A program made the position numbers and the translations under genes. DNA of 64,000 nucleotides from Sessilibacter corallicola (lineage in GTDB: Bacteria; Pseudomonadota; Gammaproteobacteria; Pseudomonadales; Cellvibrionaceae): positions 310,001-374,000 of the forward strand of contig NZ_JAJSLX010000003.1 of the NCBI RefSeq assembly GCF_021290925.1, written 5' to 3'. Positions 9,657-19,671 of this stretch are shown here, piece by piece; position 1 is the stretch's first letter; each line of letters starts with the position of its first letter. The notes under the pieces are model-generated. The model saw nothing but the letters and a program-made list of their open reading frames with translations. It did not search any database and was not told the origin of the DNA.

Positions 9657-11837
9657 TTACAACTTAATACGAATCGCTTTTTTAGCGGAACCGGTTGCGG
9701 TTTTAACACCGTCTTCGGTCATCAATTTTACTTCTACTGTTTTAATGCCCAATGGGTAATTACCTTCGGTGTCAGCAATTTTCACTGTTACGGTTTTGCC
9801 TTTTTTCTTCGCAGTGAAGTTTGCAAAGACAAATTCACCGTTTTGATAACCGTAGCCGTCGCCAGCATCGTGGTACAGTTTACCGCTCGCCTTGCCTTTT
9901 TCGTCCAGCGATACAAACAAGGTGAGTTTTTCAAGTGAGTAATCTTCAGTACTTTGAATTACTTCACCTGCTGGAACAATAGCGCCATCACGAATTTTTA
10001 CTTGCGGTTGATATTCGTCGTCTGCGGTTTCGCCCACTAACGAAATAGTATGCCAGTTACCTTTTGGTAGCGTTGGCTTATCTGCCCACTGAGGAACAAT
10101 CAACAAATCTGGACCAAACAAGAAGGTTTGCTCTTCACTGCGTAAGTTGCCATCTGTTGGATCGGCGAAAAATGTCGGTTGCATGACAGGCATTCCGTTA
10201 ACCGATGCCGCTTGGAATTGCGTGTACAAGTACGGCATTAATCGATAGCGACGCTCCAGCGCAGTACGGCTTACATCTTCAATGGATTTACCAAATTCCC
10301 ACGGCTCTTGGTCATCACTCTTAACCGTTGTGTGTGCGCGCGCGAATGGATAGAACGCACCCAAAGCCATCCAGTGTCCGAACAATTCAGGGGTGGCATT
10401 ACCTTCAAAGCCACCGATGTCTGGACCGTTAAACGGCTGACCGGAAAGACCCAAATTCAAGCTCATAGGAATAGACGCACGCAAATGTTCCCACGTGGAA
10501 TCGTTATCGCCAGTCCAGGTGGCTGCGTAACGATGGCCGCCTAAGAAATTTGAGCGAGTAAGAATAAACGGTCTTTTCTCTGGGTTTGCGTTTTTAATGC
10601 CATCGAGTGACGCTTTTACCATCAACATGCCGTACACGTTGTGATAGCGTTTGTGAGAATCCGCCGGTAACGCTTTACCGTTTTCTTCAAACTTAATACC
10701 ACCGGCATGCACGTTATCTTCTGGCATGGTCCAATCCGGGCGACTGAAATCCGCCGGCTCGTTCATGTCATTCCAAACACCGTCGATGCCCATTGCCATA
10801 AAGTCGGTGTATAAATCTGCCCACCAGCTTGCGGTTTTTGGCTGAGTGTAATCAGGGAATGCAACCTTGCCCGGCCAAACTTCACCTTCGTAGGTTTTGC
10901 CTTTCGCGTCTTTTACCCAAACATCTTCTTCGGTGCCAGAATCAAAAACGGAGTAGCCTTCGGTCCAACCCACACCTGGGTCGATCATCCAAACGCCTTT
11001 CATTTTATGATCGTGTAAATAATCATTCATGCGTTTTGGATCAGGGAAAAGCTCAGAATCAAACGTGAAAACTTTGTATTTATCCATGTAATGGATATCA
11101 AACCAAATCACATCGATTGGCAGTTTTTTCTTTCGATAAGTATCGGCCAGTTCTTTGGCACGGCTTTCTGGGTAGTAAGAGTAACGACTTTGTTGGAAAC
11201 CAAGACTCCACAATGGTGGCAACGCCATGTGACCGGTAAGCTCGGCAAGAGACGTCATTACTTCTTGCGGTGTTTTACCTTCAATCACAAGCACTCGGAA
11301 TGCCGGACCTTCTGAGGTAAAGGTAATGGCGGTATCGAGCGCTAACGTTTGCTTCCAAGTATTGTCGGCAAAAACACCAAACGCGGTGCCATCTTCACGT
11401 ACGCCCAATACCCACGGGTGAGATTGATACAGACGTTGGCCGTTATCTTTTTTGTACGTGTAGTTGTCGGTATTCCAAAGTGAACGTGTATAACCCTTAC
11501 GAGTTAACGTACCGTACACCTCGCCCGTGCCGTACAAATTAGTACTGGGTTTTACCTGTACGCGAGCCGTAGGTTGACCAAATGCGGAAGAAAATTCCAC
11601 ACGGGTTTTCCAACTTTTTGGCAACGGACCAATTTTTTTCGGTTCTTTAACTAACGCAAATGACGGCAAATTACCCTTGGCATCAAAATTGTCAGGATAG
11701 AACATCGCCACATTCTCGCGAATGAGCACAGCCTTTTCCGCTGAATGCGCCCCAGAGGAAAATAAATAACTCAAGATGAAAAGGATTAAGACTTGGTGCC
11801 AGATTGGATTTGGCCCCGAGAATACTCGTTTTTTCAT
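9657..11837 (-). CDS. Secreted GH31 alpha-glucosidase
   Basis: Glycoside hydrolase family 31 enzyme of 726 residues, probably releasing glucose from alpha-linked oligosaccharides outside the cytoplasm. The N-terminus has a positively charged start and a hydrophobic stretch (about residues 14-32) ending SSGAHSA, a likely signal peptide. GVWNDMNEP holds the nucleophile Asp and TWTGDNDSTW the acid/base Asp; FWDIHYMD-type substrate-loop sequence (WFDIHYMDKYKVF) and PDIGGF are also present. A DUF5110-like beta domain forms the C-terminus. It is the last gene of the operon headed by the TonB receptor, 112 bp after the symporter, and is followed by a strong terminator. Exact linkage (alpha-1,4, 1,6 or xylosidase) cannot be read from sequence alone. 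Confidence 0.92.
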   Translation of the reverse strand: MKKRVFSGPNPIWHQVLILFILSYLFSSGAHSAEKAVLIRENVAMFYPDNFDAKGNLPSFALVKEPKKIGPLPKSWKTRVEFSSAFGQPTARVQVKPSTNLYGTGEVYGTLTRKGYTRSLWNTDNYTYKKDNGQRLYQSHPWVLGVREDGTAFGVFADNTWKQTLALDTAITFTSEGPAFRVLVIEGKTPQEVMTSLAELTGHMALPPLWSLGFQQSRYSYYPESRAKELADTYRKKKLPIDVIWFDIHYMDKYKVFTFDSELFPDPKRMNDYLHDHKMKGVWMIDPGVGWTEGYSVFDSGTEEDVWVKDAKGKTYEGEVWPGKVAFPDYTQPKTASWWADLYTDFMAMGIDGVWNDMNEPADFSRPDWTMPEDNVHAGGIKFEENGKALPADSHKRYHNVYGMLMVKASLDGIKNANPEKRPFILTRSNFLGGHRYAATWTGDNDSTWEHLRASIPMSLNLGLSGQPFNGPDIGGFEGNATPELFGHWMALGAFYPFARAHTTVKSDDQEPWEFGKSIEDVSRTALERRYRLMPYLYTQFQAASVNGMPVMQPTFFADPTDGNLRSEEQTFLFGPDLLIVPQWADKPTLPKGNWHTISLVGETADDEYQPQVKIRDGAIVPAGEVIQSTEDYSLEKLTLFVSLDEKGKASGKLYHDAGDGYGYQNGEFVFANFTAKKKGKTVTVKIADTEGNYPLGIKTVEVKLMTEDGVKTATGSAKKAIRIKL

Positions 11838-11885
11838 TATAAAATCCCAGTTTAATTATTATATCAGTTTGTAAATGCAACCTGC

Positions 11886-11902
11886 CGAGGTGTAGCACCT
11901 CG
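11886..11902. other. Short inverted repeat between symporter and GH31
   Basis: Stem CGAGGTG / CACCTCG with a three-base loop in the 112-bp gap between the symporter and GH31 genes. No T-run follows on the minus strand, so an RNA processing or stability hairpin is more likely than a terminator. Confidence 0.45.
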
Positions 11903-11949
11903 ACACAGTTTGTGAGGTTGGTGATTGGTTAATTAATTATTTATTGTTA

Positions 11950-13407
11950 TTAGGAGTTTTTAGTTGTCCATAAGGCTTCCATTTCTTCGAGGGTTTTACC
12001 TTTGGTTTCAGGTACAAATCGCCAAACAAAGAAAAACGCTACCAGACAAAAACAGGCAAATATAAAGTACGGTAATGCGCCATTAAAACTCGCTTGGTTT
12101 ACCGCACTGTTATTAATAATGGGAAAACTGTTGGCAACAAAGGCGTTGAACAACCACTGCGCGGCCACAGCAATCGACATGGCAACACCACGAACGCTGT
12201 TTGGAAAAATCTCGGACAACATAACCCAAACCACCGGTCCCATTGACATGGCAAATGAACCGATAAAAGCAAGAATGGCAATTAAAGAGACGATGCCAAT
12301 TTGCTCGTTGAACAGTGTCCAAGAAAATACCGCCAAGCCGATAAACATGCCTGAAGTACCGACTAAATACAGCGGTTTGCGGCCCCAACGGTCAATCGTA
12401 AAGATGGCAACAAAGGTAAAGACCAAATTAACGCCACCCAGCCAGAGCTGTTGTTTTAACGCATCTTCTGGTCCGTAACCTAGGGCATTGGCAAAAATCT
12501 CGGCACCGTAATATAGAATCGCGTTAATACCAGTGACCTGTTGAAACACCGATAACAAAATTCCGATCAATAAAACAAAGGCGATTCCTTTGGTAAACAA
12601 AGACACACGACTGTGTTTGCTGTTATCGGCAAAAGATTGCTTGATGTCATCGAATTCATGCTGCGCTTCTTGTTCGCTGCTGGTGATGCGCGCTAATACT
12701 GTACGAGCTTCTTCTTCGCGACCTTTCATAATTAACCAACGCGGTGAATGAGGCACAAAAAACAACAGCAAGAAGAATGTAATTGAAGGCAATAGCTCGG
12801 ACCAAAGCATGGTTCGCCAGCCGCTATCGACATTGTGTTGGTGCAACTGCGCAATTTCTTCGGGTGTTTTACCGACTGAATCACCACCACCAATTAAGTA
12901 AGTAGCAAGAAACACCACAAAGAAACCAATAACCACAGCCAATTGATAATAAGACACCATCTGGCCACGAATTTTTGGCGGGGCTATTTCGGCAATATAA
13001 ATAGGTGCAGCCATAGACGCCATACCTACACCCAGACCACCGATAATTCGGAAGATCACCAATTCATCTAAGGTAGACGCAGCACCAGAACCCCAAGCAG
13101 AAATGGTAAAGAGAAACGCCGATAAAATTAACGTGTATTTTCGACTGATACGATTGGTGAGATAACCACTGACTAATGCACCAAATAAACACCCGTAAAT
13201 GGCACTGCTTACCGCCCAGCCCTGCTCTGCCGGAGTTAAGTTAAAATACTTGGTAAAATAAAGCTGGCTTGCGCCAATAACACCGGTATCGTAACCAAAT
13301 AACAAACCGCCTAATGCCGCTACAGCGGTGATCATTAATACGGTTGCGGTATTTTTTGATGTTTGGCTGGATTGAATCTGTTCGTGTAAAAGTGTTTGTT
13401 CTGACAT
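11950..13407 (-). CDS. Sugar:H+ symporter, MFS sugar porter family
   Basis: Inner-membrane transporter of 485 residues with about 12 membrane segments, probably importing glucose or a related hexose. Family signatures are GGLLFGYDTGVIGAS in helix 1, RxxxGxxxG-like sequence in helix 4, PHSPRWLIMKGR after helix 6, DRWGRKPLYLVG, and the terminal PETKGKTLEEMEAL. It resembles XylE/GlcP-type porters. It lies between the halogenase pair (119 bp upstream) and the GH31 glucosidase. Together with Glk it gives a PTS-independent route for glucose released by GH31. Substrate is inferred from context. Confidence 0.92.
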   Translation of the reverse strand: MSEQTLLHEQIQSSQTSKNTATVLMITAVAALGGLLFGYDTGVIGASQLYFTKYFNLTPAEQGWAVSSAIYGCLFGALVSGYLTNRISRKYTLILSAFLFTISAWGSGAASTLDELVIFRIIGGLGVGMASMAAPIYIAEIAPPKIRGQMVSYYQLAVVIGFFVVFLATYLIGGGDSVGKTPEEIAQLHQHNVDSGWRTMLWSELLPSITFFLLLFFVPHSPRWLIMKGREEEARTVLARITSSEQEAQHEFDDIKQSFADNSKHSRVSLFTKGIAFVLLIGILLSVFQQVTGINAILYYGAEIFANALGYGPEDALKQQLWLGGVNLVFTFVAIFTIDRWGRKPLYLVGTSGMFIGLAVFSWTLFNEQIGIVSLIAILAFIGSFAMSMGPVVWVMLSEIFPNSVRGVAMSIAVAAQWLFNAFVANSFPIINNSAVNQASFNGALPYFIFACFCLVAFFFVWRFVPETKGKTLEEMEALWTTKNS

Positions 13408-13526
13408 CAGTTTATTCTCAAATGTAAAACATCTTTTTAAAATTAAATGGATTTATTTTAATAAAAATCCGAAATAGATAACTAAAAATGAAAAGCTCGT
13501 TATAGCTAACAATAGAAAGCTCGTTG

Positions 13527-15059
13527 TTATAGCGCGTGACTGTATTGTTGTTCGCCAGTGTTAGTTGAAAACGCCAAACAATGTTGGTGCGATTTAAAGT
13601 TCAAACTACAACCGTTAATAAACGATTCAACATTTTGTTCAAGATACAAATCGCCTTTGTTGGGTTGTTCAGGTGCAAGGCCGGGAAAAGCACCGTAACC
13701 TGCCAACAAACAATGCCAAGATAAACTGCTAAAATGCGATTCGATTTTTTGGCGTTGGAATTCTGCATCGAGATCACCTCGGCGATACCAAACATCTAAA
13801 ATGCGTTTTAACGATTCTGATAAATGTGTGTTTTCGCGATTGGCAATCCAGTACTCAGAATCATTACGAGTATTCAGTTTGTAGTGAGCCACAATATAAT
13901 CTCTCACTCGCTCAAAACGCTCGCTGATTTTAGTATTAAATTCGCCTTGGTATTTATCCGAAAGATTACCTTCTAAATATTTTGTGACAAAAGATTCAAT
14001 GGCAACCAATACCAAGTGCAATCCAGTAGCTTCCAAGGGTTCGATAAACCCTTGCGATAAACCGAGTGCCAAACAGTTTTTGTGCCAGTGATGCTCAGCT
14101 TGACCAACATTCATTTTTAAATGCCGTGCCGGAACATCGCTGTCGAGAAGACCCAGAGATTCTCTCAACTCTGTTTCGGCGTCATTGGGCGAGATAAAAT
14201 CCGAACTAAATACGTAACCGTTGCCATAGCGATTGGTCAGAGGAATTTTCCAACACCAACCATTTTTCATTGCGTACGAAACGGTTTCTGCAGGTTTGTG
14301 GCGATCTATCGCGGTTGGAATAACCACAGCAGAGTCATTAAATAAATTGGCGTTAAACGTTTTAAAGGCCACGCCTAAGGTTTTTTGCAGCAGTAGCGAA
14401 GAAAACCCCGAACAATCAACAAACAAATCCCCCGATATTTGAGTGCCATCGCTTGTAACGAGATAGTCAATGTCACCGTTGTCGTTGAGTTCAGCTCCGG
14501 TAATTTTTAGTTGCTTGTAGTTAACGCCTCGGCGTTGACCAACCTCAGAGAGAAATTTACCCAGTAATCTAGAATCAAAGTGGTAACCATATTCCATTCG
14601 AAAAGGAAAATTATCAGGCGTAACCGGTCCTTTGTGTTGGTGACTGAGCACACTGTTGAGAAAGAATAAATCCGGCTGCGTGGTCACATCCAAACCCAGT
14701 CTTCGCGTCATGCAATTTACGATAAACGCACGCTGGCTAAACATATCGGTTTGCGAAATAAAAGGATGACTGTAATTATTGATTCCAGAATTAGGGCTCC
14801 AGCCATCAAAACGAATGTTTAATTTATAGGTTGCGTTGCAACGTGTCATCCACTCGCTTTCATCGATATTGATCATTTCAAAGAATTTTTTCAATGCCGG
14901 TGTCGAGCCTTCACCAACGCCGACAATATCAATGTCTGGCGCTTCAATAACCGTAATTTGAATCTGTTCTTTGTCGCTGAATAAATGCGCCATCAAATTC
15001 GCCGTCAACCAACCCGCCGTGCCGCCGCCAAGAATGACAATTTCGTGTAATTGATTCAT
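13527..15059 (-). CDS. Flavin-dependent tryptophan-halogenase family protein (copy 1)
   Basis: FADH2-dependent halogenase-family flavoprotein of 510 residues. The N-terminal GGGTAGW binds FAD. The catalytic Lys is present at residue 79 (ATYKLNIRF), the same number as in PrnA. The diagnostic GWxWxIP occurs as GWCWKIP, and FIEPLEATGLH carries the conserved Glu. Its start overlaps the stop of the upstream halogenase gene by 4 bp (ATGA), so they are translationally coupled. Members of this family accompany TonB receptors in sugar loci of Caulobacter, Xanthomonas and relatives, where the natural substrate is mostly unknown. Being in a sugar operon argues against a role in free-tryptophan antibiotic synthesis. 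Confidence 0.9.
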   Translation of the reverse strand: MNQLHEIVILGGGTAGWLTANLMAHLFSDKEQIQITVIEAPDIDIVGVGEGSTPALKKFFEMINIDESEWMTRCNATYKLNIRFDGWSPNSGINNYSHPFISQTDMFSQRAFIVNCMTRRLGLDVTTQPDLFFLNSVLSHQHKGPVTPDNFPFRMEYGYHFDSRLLGKFLSEVGQRRGVNYKQLKITGAELNDNGDIDYLVTSDGTQISGDLFVDCSGFSSLLLQKTLGVAFKTFNANLFNDSAVVIPTAIDRHKPAETVSYAMKNGWCWKIPLTNRYGNGYVFSSDFISPNDAETELRESLGLLDSDVPARHLKMNVGQAEHHWHKNCLALGLSQGFIEPLEATGLHLVLVAIESFVTKYLEGNLSDKYQGEFNTKISERFERVRDYIVAHYKLNTRNDSEYWIANRENTHLSESLKRILDVWYRRGDLDAEFQRQKIESHFSSLSWHCLLAGYGAFPGLAPEQPNKGDLYLEQNVESFINGCSLNFKSHQHCLAFSTNTGEQQYSHAL

Positions 15060-16561
15060 TGTTGGCCCTCGCAGAGTGTGCTGAGAAACGTATCGTGTTC
15101 AGGTAACCGATCCAAAGGCGCTCTCTTGTGAGCAATTATTTTTGTTAACATTTCAACAAGCTGCTGATCGCTCGGCGCGTTAGCCAGTGGATGATGATCT
15201 TTAGGTGTTATACCTTGGCCCAACATCACTTGTAACCACGAGGGATCTTTAAAAATATCGATCTGATCTTGAACCAGTTGACCGTTGGCTTTAAATAGCT
15301 GGAGTTTGTTTTGCAAATGCTCAGGCACCTCCATACTCCGTCTGTCTCGCCAAAACTGAGAATCGGTTCTTTCATTCACGTGATAATGAAGAATAATAAA
15401 ATCCCGAATTAACTCAAATTCGTTTTTCGATTGCGCATTGTATTCGTCGACTAATTCGTCGGTGACTCCCTCGTGTGGGAATAATTTAATTAACCGAACA
15501 ATGGCAGACTGAATAAGATAAATACTGGTGGATTCTAGCGGTTCAAGAAATCCGCTCGATAAACCCACGGAACACACGTTTCGATGCCATTGTTTGCGCG
15601 CTCTGCCCGTTCGAAAAGGAATAATTTTCGGATCGCCCAACGCTGGGGTTTCTAAATTATCGAGCAATAATTGTGTGGCTTGATCATCTCTGTAATGATT
15701 GCTGCTAAACACAAGTCCGTTGCCGTTGCGATGTTGCAGAGGAATACACCACTGCCATCCCGCCTGATGAGCAATCGAACGCGTATAAGGGTGTGTTTTT
15801 TCATGCCTTTTTGATGGAACAAAAATGGCTTTATTGCAAGGTAACCAATGGCTCCAATCATCAAAACCAACACCCAATTTTTTCTGAATGAGTAACCCTT
15901 TCATTCCAGAGCAATCAATAAAGAAATCGCCGTTAACGTCGGTGCCGTCTTGCAGTTTTAATTGACTGACAAAGCCTGTATCTGAATCGATAACAACGTG
16001 TTCAATCAACCCTTCTGTGCGTTTTACGCCTCGGGTTTCACTGATTTTTCTGAGAAACTGACCGTAAAGCGCGGAATCAAAATGGTAGGCGTAAGGTAAA
16101 TCCCAGGAAGGATCTTTGGCACGCTGATTGGAAAAAACACCGCGAACACTGGCTAAATAATTTAGATCGTAATCCCAATAGTTGGTATTAAAACCGAGTT
16201 TTTCAGCGCGCAACCAATAGTGGTGAAACTGACAAAACGCGTGGTTTTGGCCCGATTCACCAAAGGTGTGGTAATAGCTATCGCCGAGGTTTTTCCAGTT
16301 TTCAAACCGAATGCCTAATTTAATCGTGGCTTTGGTTTCCCGAATAAATTCAGCTTCGTTGACACCAAGTACAGCATTCACGTGACGAATGGGCGGTATG
16401 GTTGCCTCTCCCACGCCGACCGTGCCTATATCTTCGGATTCAACCAGCTCAATTTCAATTTGAGTGCCCAGTACGCGTTGCATTAAAGCGGCAGACATCC
16501 AGCCCGCCGTGCCGCCGCCGACAACCACCACTTTCTTGATTCTTTGACTTATTTTATCCAT
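15056..16561 (-). CDS. Flavin-dependent tryptophan-halogenase family protein (copy 2)
   Basis: Second halogenase-family protein, 501 residues. GGGTAGWMSA is the FAD loop, GVGEATIPPIR the family flavin strap, ATIKLGIRF carries the catalytic Lys at about residue 81, GWQWCIP is the GWxWxIP motif, and FLEPLESTSIY holds the conserved Glu. The two proteins are clearly paralogous but well diverged, so this is an old duplication or separate subfamilies. The gene follows the TonB receptor after a 98-bp gap containing an 11-bp inverted repeat, and a GGAG ribosome-binding site precedes the start. All visible catalytic residues are intact. Confidence 0.9.
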   Translation of the reverse strand: MDKISQRIKKVVVVGGGTAGWMSAALMQRVLGTQIEIELVESEDIGTVGVGEATIPPIRHVNAVLGVNEAEFIRETKATIKLGIRFENWKNLGDSYYHTFGESGQNHAFCQFHHYWLRAEKLGFNTNYWDYDLNYLASVRGVFSNQRAKDPSWDLPYAYHFDSALYGQFLRKISETRGVKRTEGLIEHVVIDSDTGFVSQLKLQDGTDVNGDFFIDCSGMKGLLIQKKLGVGFDDWSHWLPCNKAIFVPSKRHEKTHPYTRSIAHQAGWQWCIPLQHRNGNGLVFSSNHYRDDQATQLLLDNLETPALGDPKIIPFRTGRARKQWHRNVCSVGLSSGFLEPLESTSIYLIQSAIVRLIKLFPHEGVTDELVDEYNAQSKNEFELIRDFIILHYHVNERTDSQFWRDRRSMEVPEHLQNKLQLFKANGQLVQDQIDIFKDPSWLQVMLGQGITPKDHHPLANAPSDQQLVEMLTKIIAHKRAPLDRLPEHDTFLSTLCEGQQ

Positions 16562-16606
16562 TTTAAATTTATTCTTATTAGGAGACTTTGACTGTTAAAG
16601 TTTAAC

Positions 16607-16641
16607 GCTAAAACTGCCGAAAAAAAGCCAGCAGTTTTAGC
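16607..16641. other. Intercistronic inverted repeat after TonB receptor gene
   Basis: Perfect 11-bp arms GCTAAAACTGC and GCAGTTTTAGC around a 13-base loop, in the gap between the receptor stop and the first halogenase gene. No T-run follows on the transcribed strand. Such hairpins often protect the upstream message, which would leave more receptor than halogenase. Confidence 0.6.
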
Positions 16642-16659
16642 AATAACAGCAAGTTAAAT

Positions 16660-19488
16660 TTAAAACGAGTAATTAAAGTTTAGAATATAATTGGTGCCGA
16701 AACGTTGTGCGCGGAAAACTTGTCGAGCGTCTGCTTCGTCGGCGTTGACATCATCTTCTTCCGTCAAGTTTTGAGCTTGAAGAGAAACTCGTAATCCATG
16801 CAACGAACTGATGCTAGATTCGCTAAAGTCATAACTGACTTGCGCATCCCAAAGTTCAACGGGCTGGCGATCAACAACCTCTAACGAGTTACTACCGCCG
16901 CGCTGTTCGGATTCAAACTCGCTGCGCTTGGTACCGGCAATTCGGAATTCAAAACCGTTGCGCTCGTAGTACGCCGTTAATTGATAGACTTTTTCAGACA
17001 AACCCGGAACCGCCGATCCGTCGTCTAGCTCTCCGTTACTGAAAGCACTGCTAAACACAATACCAAAGCCGTCGAGTGCTTCTGAGAAGGTGTATAAAGG
17101 AACATTGGCAACCAATTCAATACCGTCCACTTGGCCGGTCAAACCGTCTTCTCTGAAAGTATTAACGCCTTCAAAGGTTGCTGGTCCAACTTCTTCGCCG
17201 GTTGCAGGATCAACAACAAAGTGCACATCGGGTAAGAAAAATGGCGTGAAATCGACGATTTCGGTACCGTTTCTGTGCCAGTTAACGAGATCTTTGTAAA
17301 AGAAGCCCGCAGAGAGATAACCGTCAGCGGCAAAATACCAATCGTAGGTTAAATCAAATTGATCCGCTTCTAATGGACGCAGTTCTGGGTTACCGGAGTT
17401 AGAGAACCAAGGCCCATTTTCAGGTGTTGATTGACTCACTTCGTTTAAATTGAATCGGAATCCTATCGCGCCGCCGGGTCTTAAATCGTCAAAGCGTGGG
17501 CGTGTAATAACTTTCGATACCGCAGCACGAACAATATGGCTCGGTGTAATTTCGAAATTCATATTTAGGCTTGGCAACACGTTGCTGTAGCTTGCACCAC
17601 CGTTGGCCGGTGATAACTGAATCAAGCCAGATTCATCACGCACACCGGAAAAACCCGTGGCATTTTGATCGGTGAAAATGGCTTGGACGCCGACATTACC
17701 AAACACGTTGATACCAAATAATTGGGTATCAAAATCCAGTTTTACAAAACCTGTCGTGATTTCTTCTTCAATTGTGTAAGTATCAGCAACGCGGCTGGCT
17801 TCTAATAAATCTGCGGAAATCGTATCGTAAAAACCGCTTTCAATAAGACCCAAAGCATCATAAGCAACTACGCTACCCAAACCCGCAAAACTTAAATCGG
17901 TTAAGCCTTCACGAAATTCTTCTGGAATCGGCGCATCGAATGGGAAAGTTGGCGCTGTTAAGAACGCACCAAAATTCACTTTCGATTTTGAGCGATCGGA
18001 GTACTGAACACCGAAATTCACGGCAGTAATTAACCCGTCTTCAAAAAAGCGTGTGGCTTCTAATCGAACACTGTCGAGTTCTTCTTCGAATGTAGCTTCG
18101 TTAATAAAACCGTCTTGGGCGTTAAAGTAATTGACGCCGTCAACACCGTGACCGGTAAATTGATCTTGGAACGCAACTAAACCGCCGCCCCAGGCTTGCG
18201 GTCCTGCCAATCGAACCAGATCAAAATCAGAAAAGTCTGTGGATGAACCAGAGAATTCAACGCCGTTTTCGGTAACTAAAAAATCACGTGTGGTTTGGTT
18301 GGCTTCGGCCAAACCTGAACGGCCCGTGCCTGCATAAGATTCTGCTCGCTGATCAACTTTATCGGCTTCACTGTGCGCAACATCGAGTTTCATTGACCAA
18401 CGATCATTAAATTCATAATCCAAATTAAAACCAAAAGTTTTTAATTCACCGGTATTGGTCAATGGATCAGTACGAATAACGGGATCAAATCCCGAGGTTG
18501 TGCCGGAGCGACCGAAATCGCCATCGGCACTAGTTAAGGTGCCAAACGGTAATTGCTCAATAAAACCGCGGGTAATACCGCTGTTGGCAAAATCGATGTA
18601 CAGAGCATCAACCGTAAGGTCTAATTTGTGATTGGGTCGGTATTGAAAAACACCCGAGAACGTATCGCGCTCTAATACCTGAGAAATTGCAAAGGTGTTG
18701 GCTCCGGTGGGAACCAATTCGCCGTTAGGTCCGTTGGGTTCATAGCCCCAAGTTTCGAATTGTTCGCGGTGTAATGGTGATTCTGTACTCGCTACCGCCA
18801 AGGCGATTCCGATGGTGTCGTCGGCAAATTTATCGACGAAATTAATGGCGTAGCGATGACCGTCGTCATCAAAATCTGGGTTGGGAGATTTCAGTCTGTT
18901 GGTTTCTAACGAGGCATTAACCGAAAGCGTGGGATCGACATCCAAAGGCCGCGCCGTGCGCAAATCCACCGTGCCGCCAACACCCACTGCCGCTAACGAG
19001 GCATCCGGTGTTTTATAAATAACGGCACCCGTTAAAATTTCAGACGGATAAAGGTCGAATTCAACTCCACGGTTATCGCCAATTCCCAGCAATTCACGGC
19101 CATTTAATGTGGTTCCGACAAAATCTTCTTTAAACCCGCGCACGGATAAACCACTGGTACGACCGTTTCGTCGTTCACCGGCCAATCCGGGTAGTCGTGC
19201 CAGAGATTCTGCAATACTAGAATCGGGTAATTTACCGATATCTTCGGCAGAGAGCGCTTCGACAATGGAACTGCTGCCACTTTTAATTTCTTGAGCGCGT
19301 ATTAGCGACCCACGAATACCAGTGACAACGACTTCCTCAAGCGGCGCACCTTCAGCATCGACAGCATCGACTTCTTGTTCCTGAGCAGAAACATGAGCTC
19401 CACAGTACAAGGCTGAACATACGGCAACGCTGAGTGCCGATCGTTTAAAAGATTTTTGGACGAACCCATAGTTGTTATCGAGAGGCAT
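16660..19488 (-). CDS. TonB-dependent receptor, Xanthomonas/Caulobacter oligosaccharide type
   Basis: Outer-membrane, TonB-energised importer of 942 residues, likely for maltodextrin or another alpha-glucan oligosaccharide. The N-terminus is a signal peptide (KRSALSVAVCSALYCGAHVSA). A TonB box EEVVVTGIRG follows, then the plug with IVEALSAEDIGKLPDSSIAE and the GLSVRGF segment typical of the TonB-Xanth-Caul subfamily. The barrel ends in NFNYSF, with the terminal Phe expected of outer-membrane proteins. The start at 19488 has an AGGAT ribosome-binding site; a frame open to 19581 adds a lysine-rich stretch and is not preferred. It heads the operon with the halogenases, symporter and GH31. Five LacI-type operators lie 184-351 bp upstream. 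Confidence 0.93.
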   Translation of the reverse strand: MPLDNNYGFVQKSFKRSALSVAVCSALYCGAHVSAQEQEVDAVDAEGAPLEEVVVTGIRGSLIRAQEIKSGSSSIVEALSAEDIGKLPDSSIAESLARLPGLAGERRNGRTSGLSVRGFKEDFVGTTLNGRELLGIGDNRGVEFDLYPSEILTGAVIYKTPDASLAAVGVGGTVDLRTARPLDVDPTLSVNASLETNRLKSPNPDFDDDGHRYAINFVDKFADDTIGIALAVASTESPLHREQFETWGYEPNGPNGELVPTGANTFAISQVLERDTFSGVFQYRPNHKLDLTVDALYIDFANSGITRGFIEQLPFGTLTSADGDFGRSGTTSGFDPVIRTDPLTNTGELKTFGFNLDYEFNDRWSMKLDVAHSEADKVDQRAESYAGTGRSGLAEANQTTRDFLVTENGVEFSGSSTDFSDFDLVRLAGPQAWGGGLVAFQDQFTGHGVDGVNYFNAQDGFINEATFEEELDSVRLEATRFFEDGLITAVNFGVQYSDRSKSKVNFGAFLTAPTFPFDAPIPEEFREGLTDLSFAGLGSVVAYDALGLIESGFYDTISADLLEASRVADTYTIEEEITTGFVKLDFDTQLFGINVFGNVGVQAIFTDQNATGFSGVRDESGLIQLSPANGGASYSNVLPSLNMNFEITPSHIVRAAVSKVITRPRFDDLRPGGAIGFRFNLNEVSQSTPENGPWFSNSGNPELRPLEADQFDLTYDWYFAADGYLSAGFFYKDLVNWHRNGTEIVDFTPFFLPDVHFVVDPATGEEVGPATFEGVNTFREDGLTGQVDGIELVANVPLYTFSEALDGFGIVFSSAFSNGELDDGSAVPGLSEKVYQLTAYYERNGFEFRIAGTKRSEFESEQRGGSNSLEVVDRQPVELWDAQVSYDFSESSISSLHGLRVSLQAQNLTEEDDVNADEADARQVFRAQRFGTNYILNFNYSF

Positions 19489-19671
19489 TAGGTGATCCTT
19501 TTTATTTTTTTGGTTTTTATATTTTTTGTACGCCGTCCACCGCAGACGTTCGCCACCAATAATGTCCTGAAAAATAAACAAGTTACCGTCAAGATATATC
19601 GCTTTGAACTTTGCCCTTCACGCGTTAAAGCGCGAAATTACAGTGTTTTTAAAATTATGTTCTGCAGTAAA

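Noticed and set aside
13480-13530. Repeated AAAGCTCGTT...TATAGC motif between halogenase and symporter genes
   Set aside because: Only two imperfect copies, short and AT-rich; insufficient to call a repeat element or site.
13527-16561. Halogenases as tailoring enzymes of the NRPS product
   Set aside because: They are embedded in a sugar operon about 16 kb from the nearest NRPS-locus gene, with operators of the sugar regulon and no link to the NRPS block.
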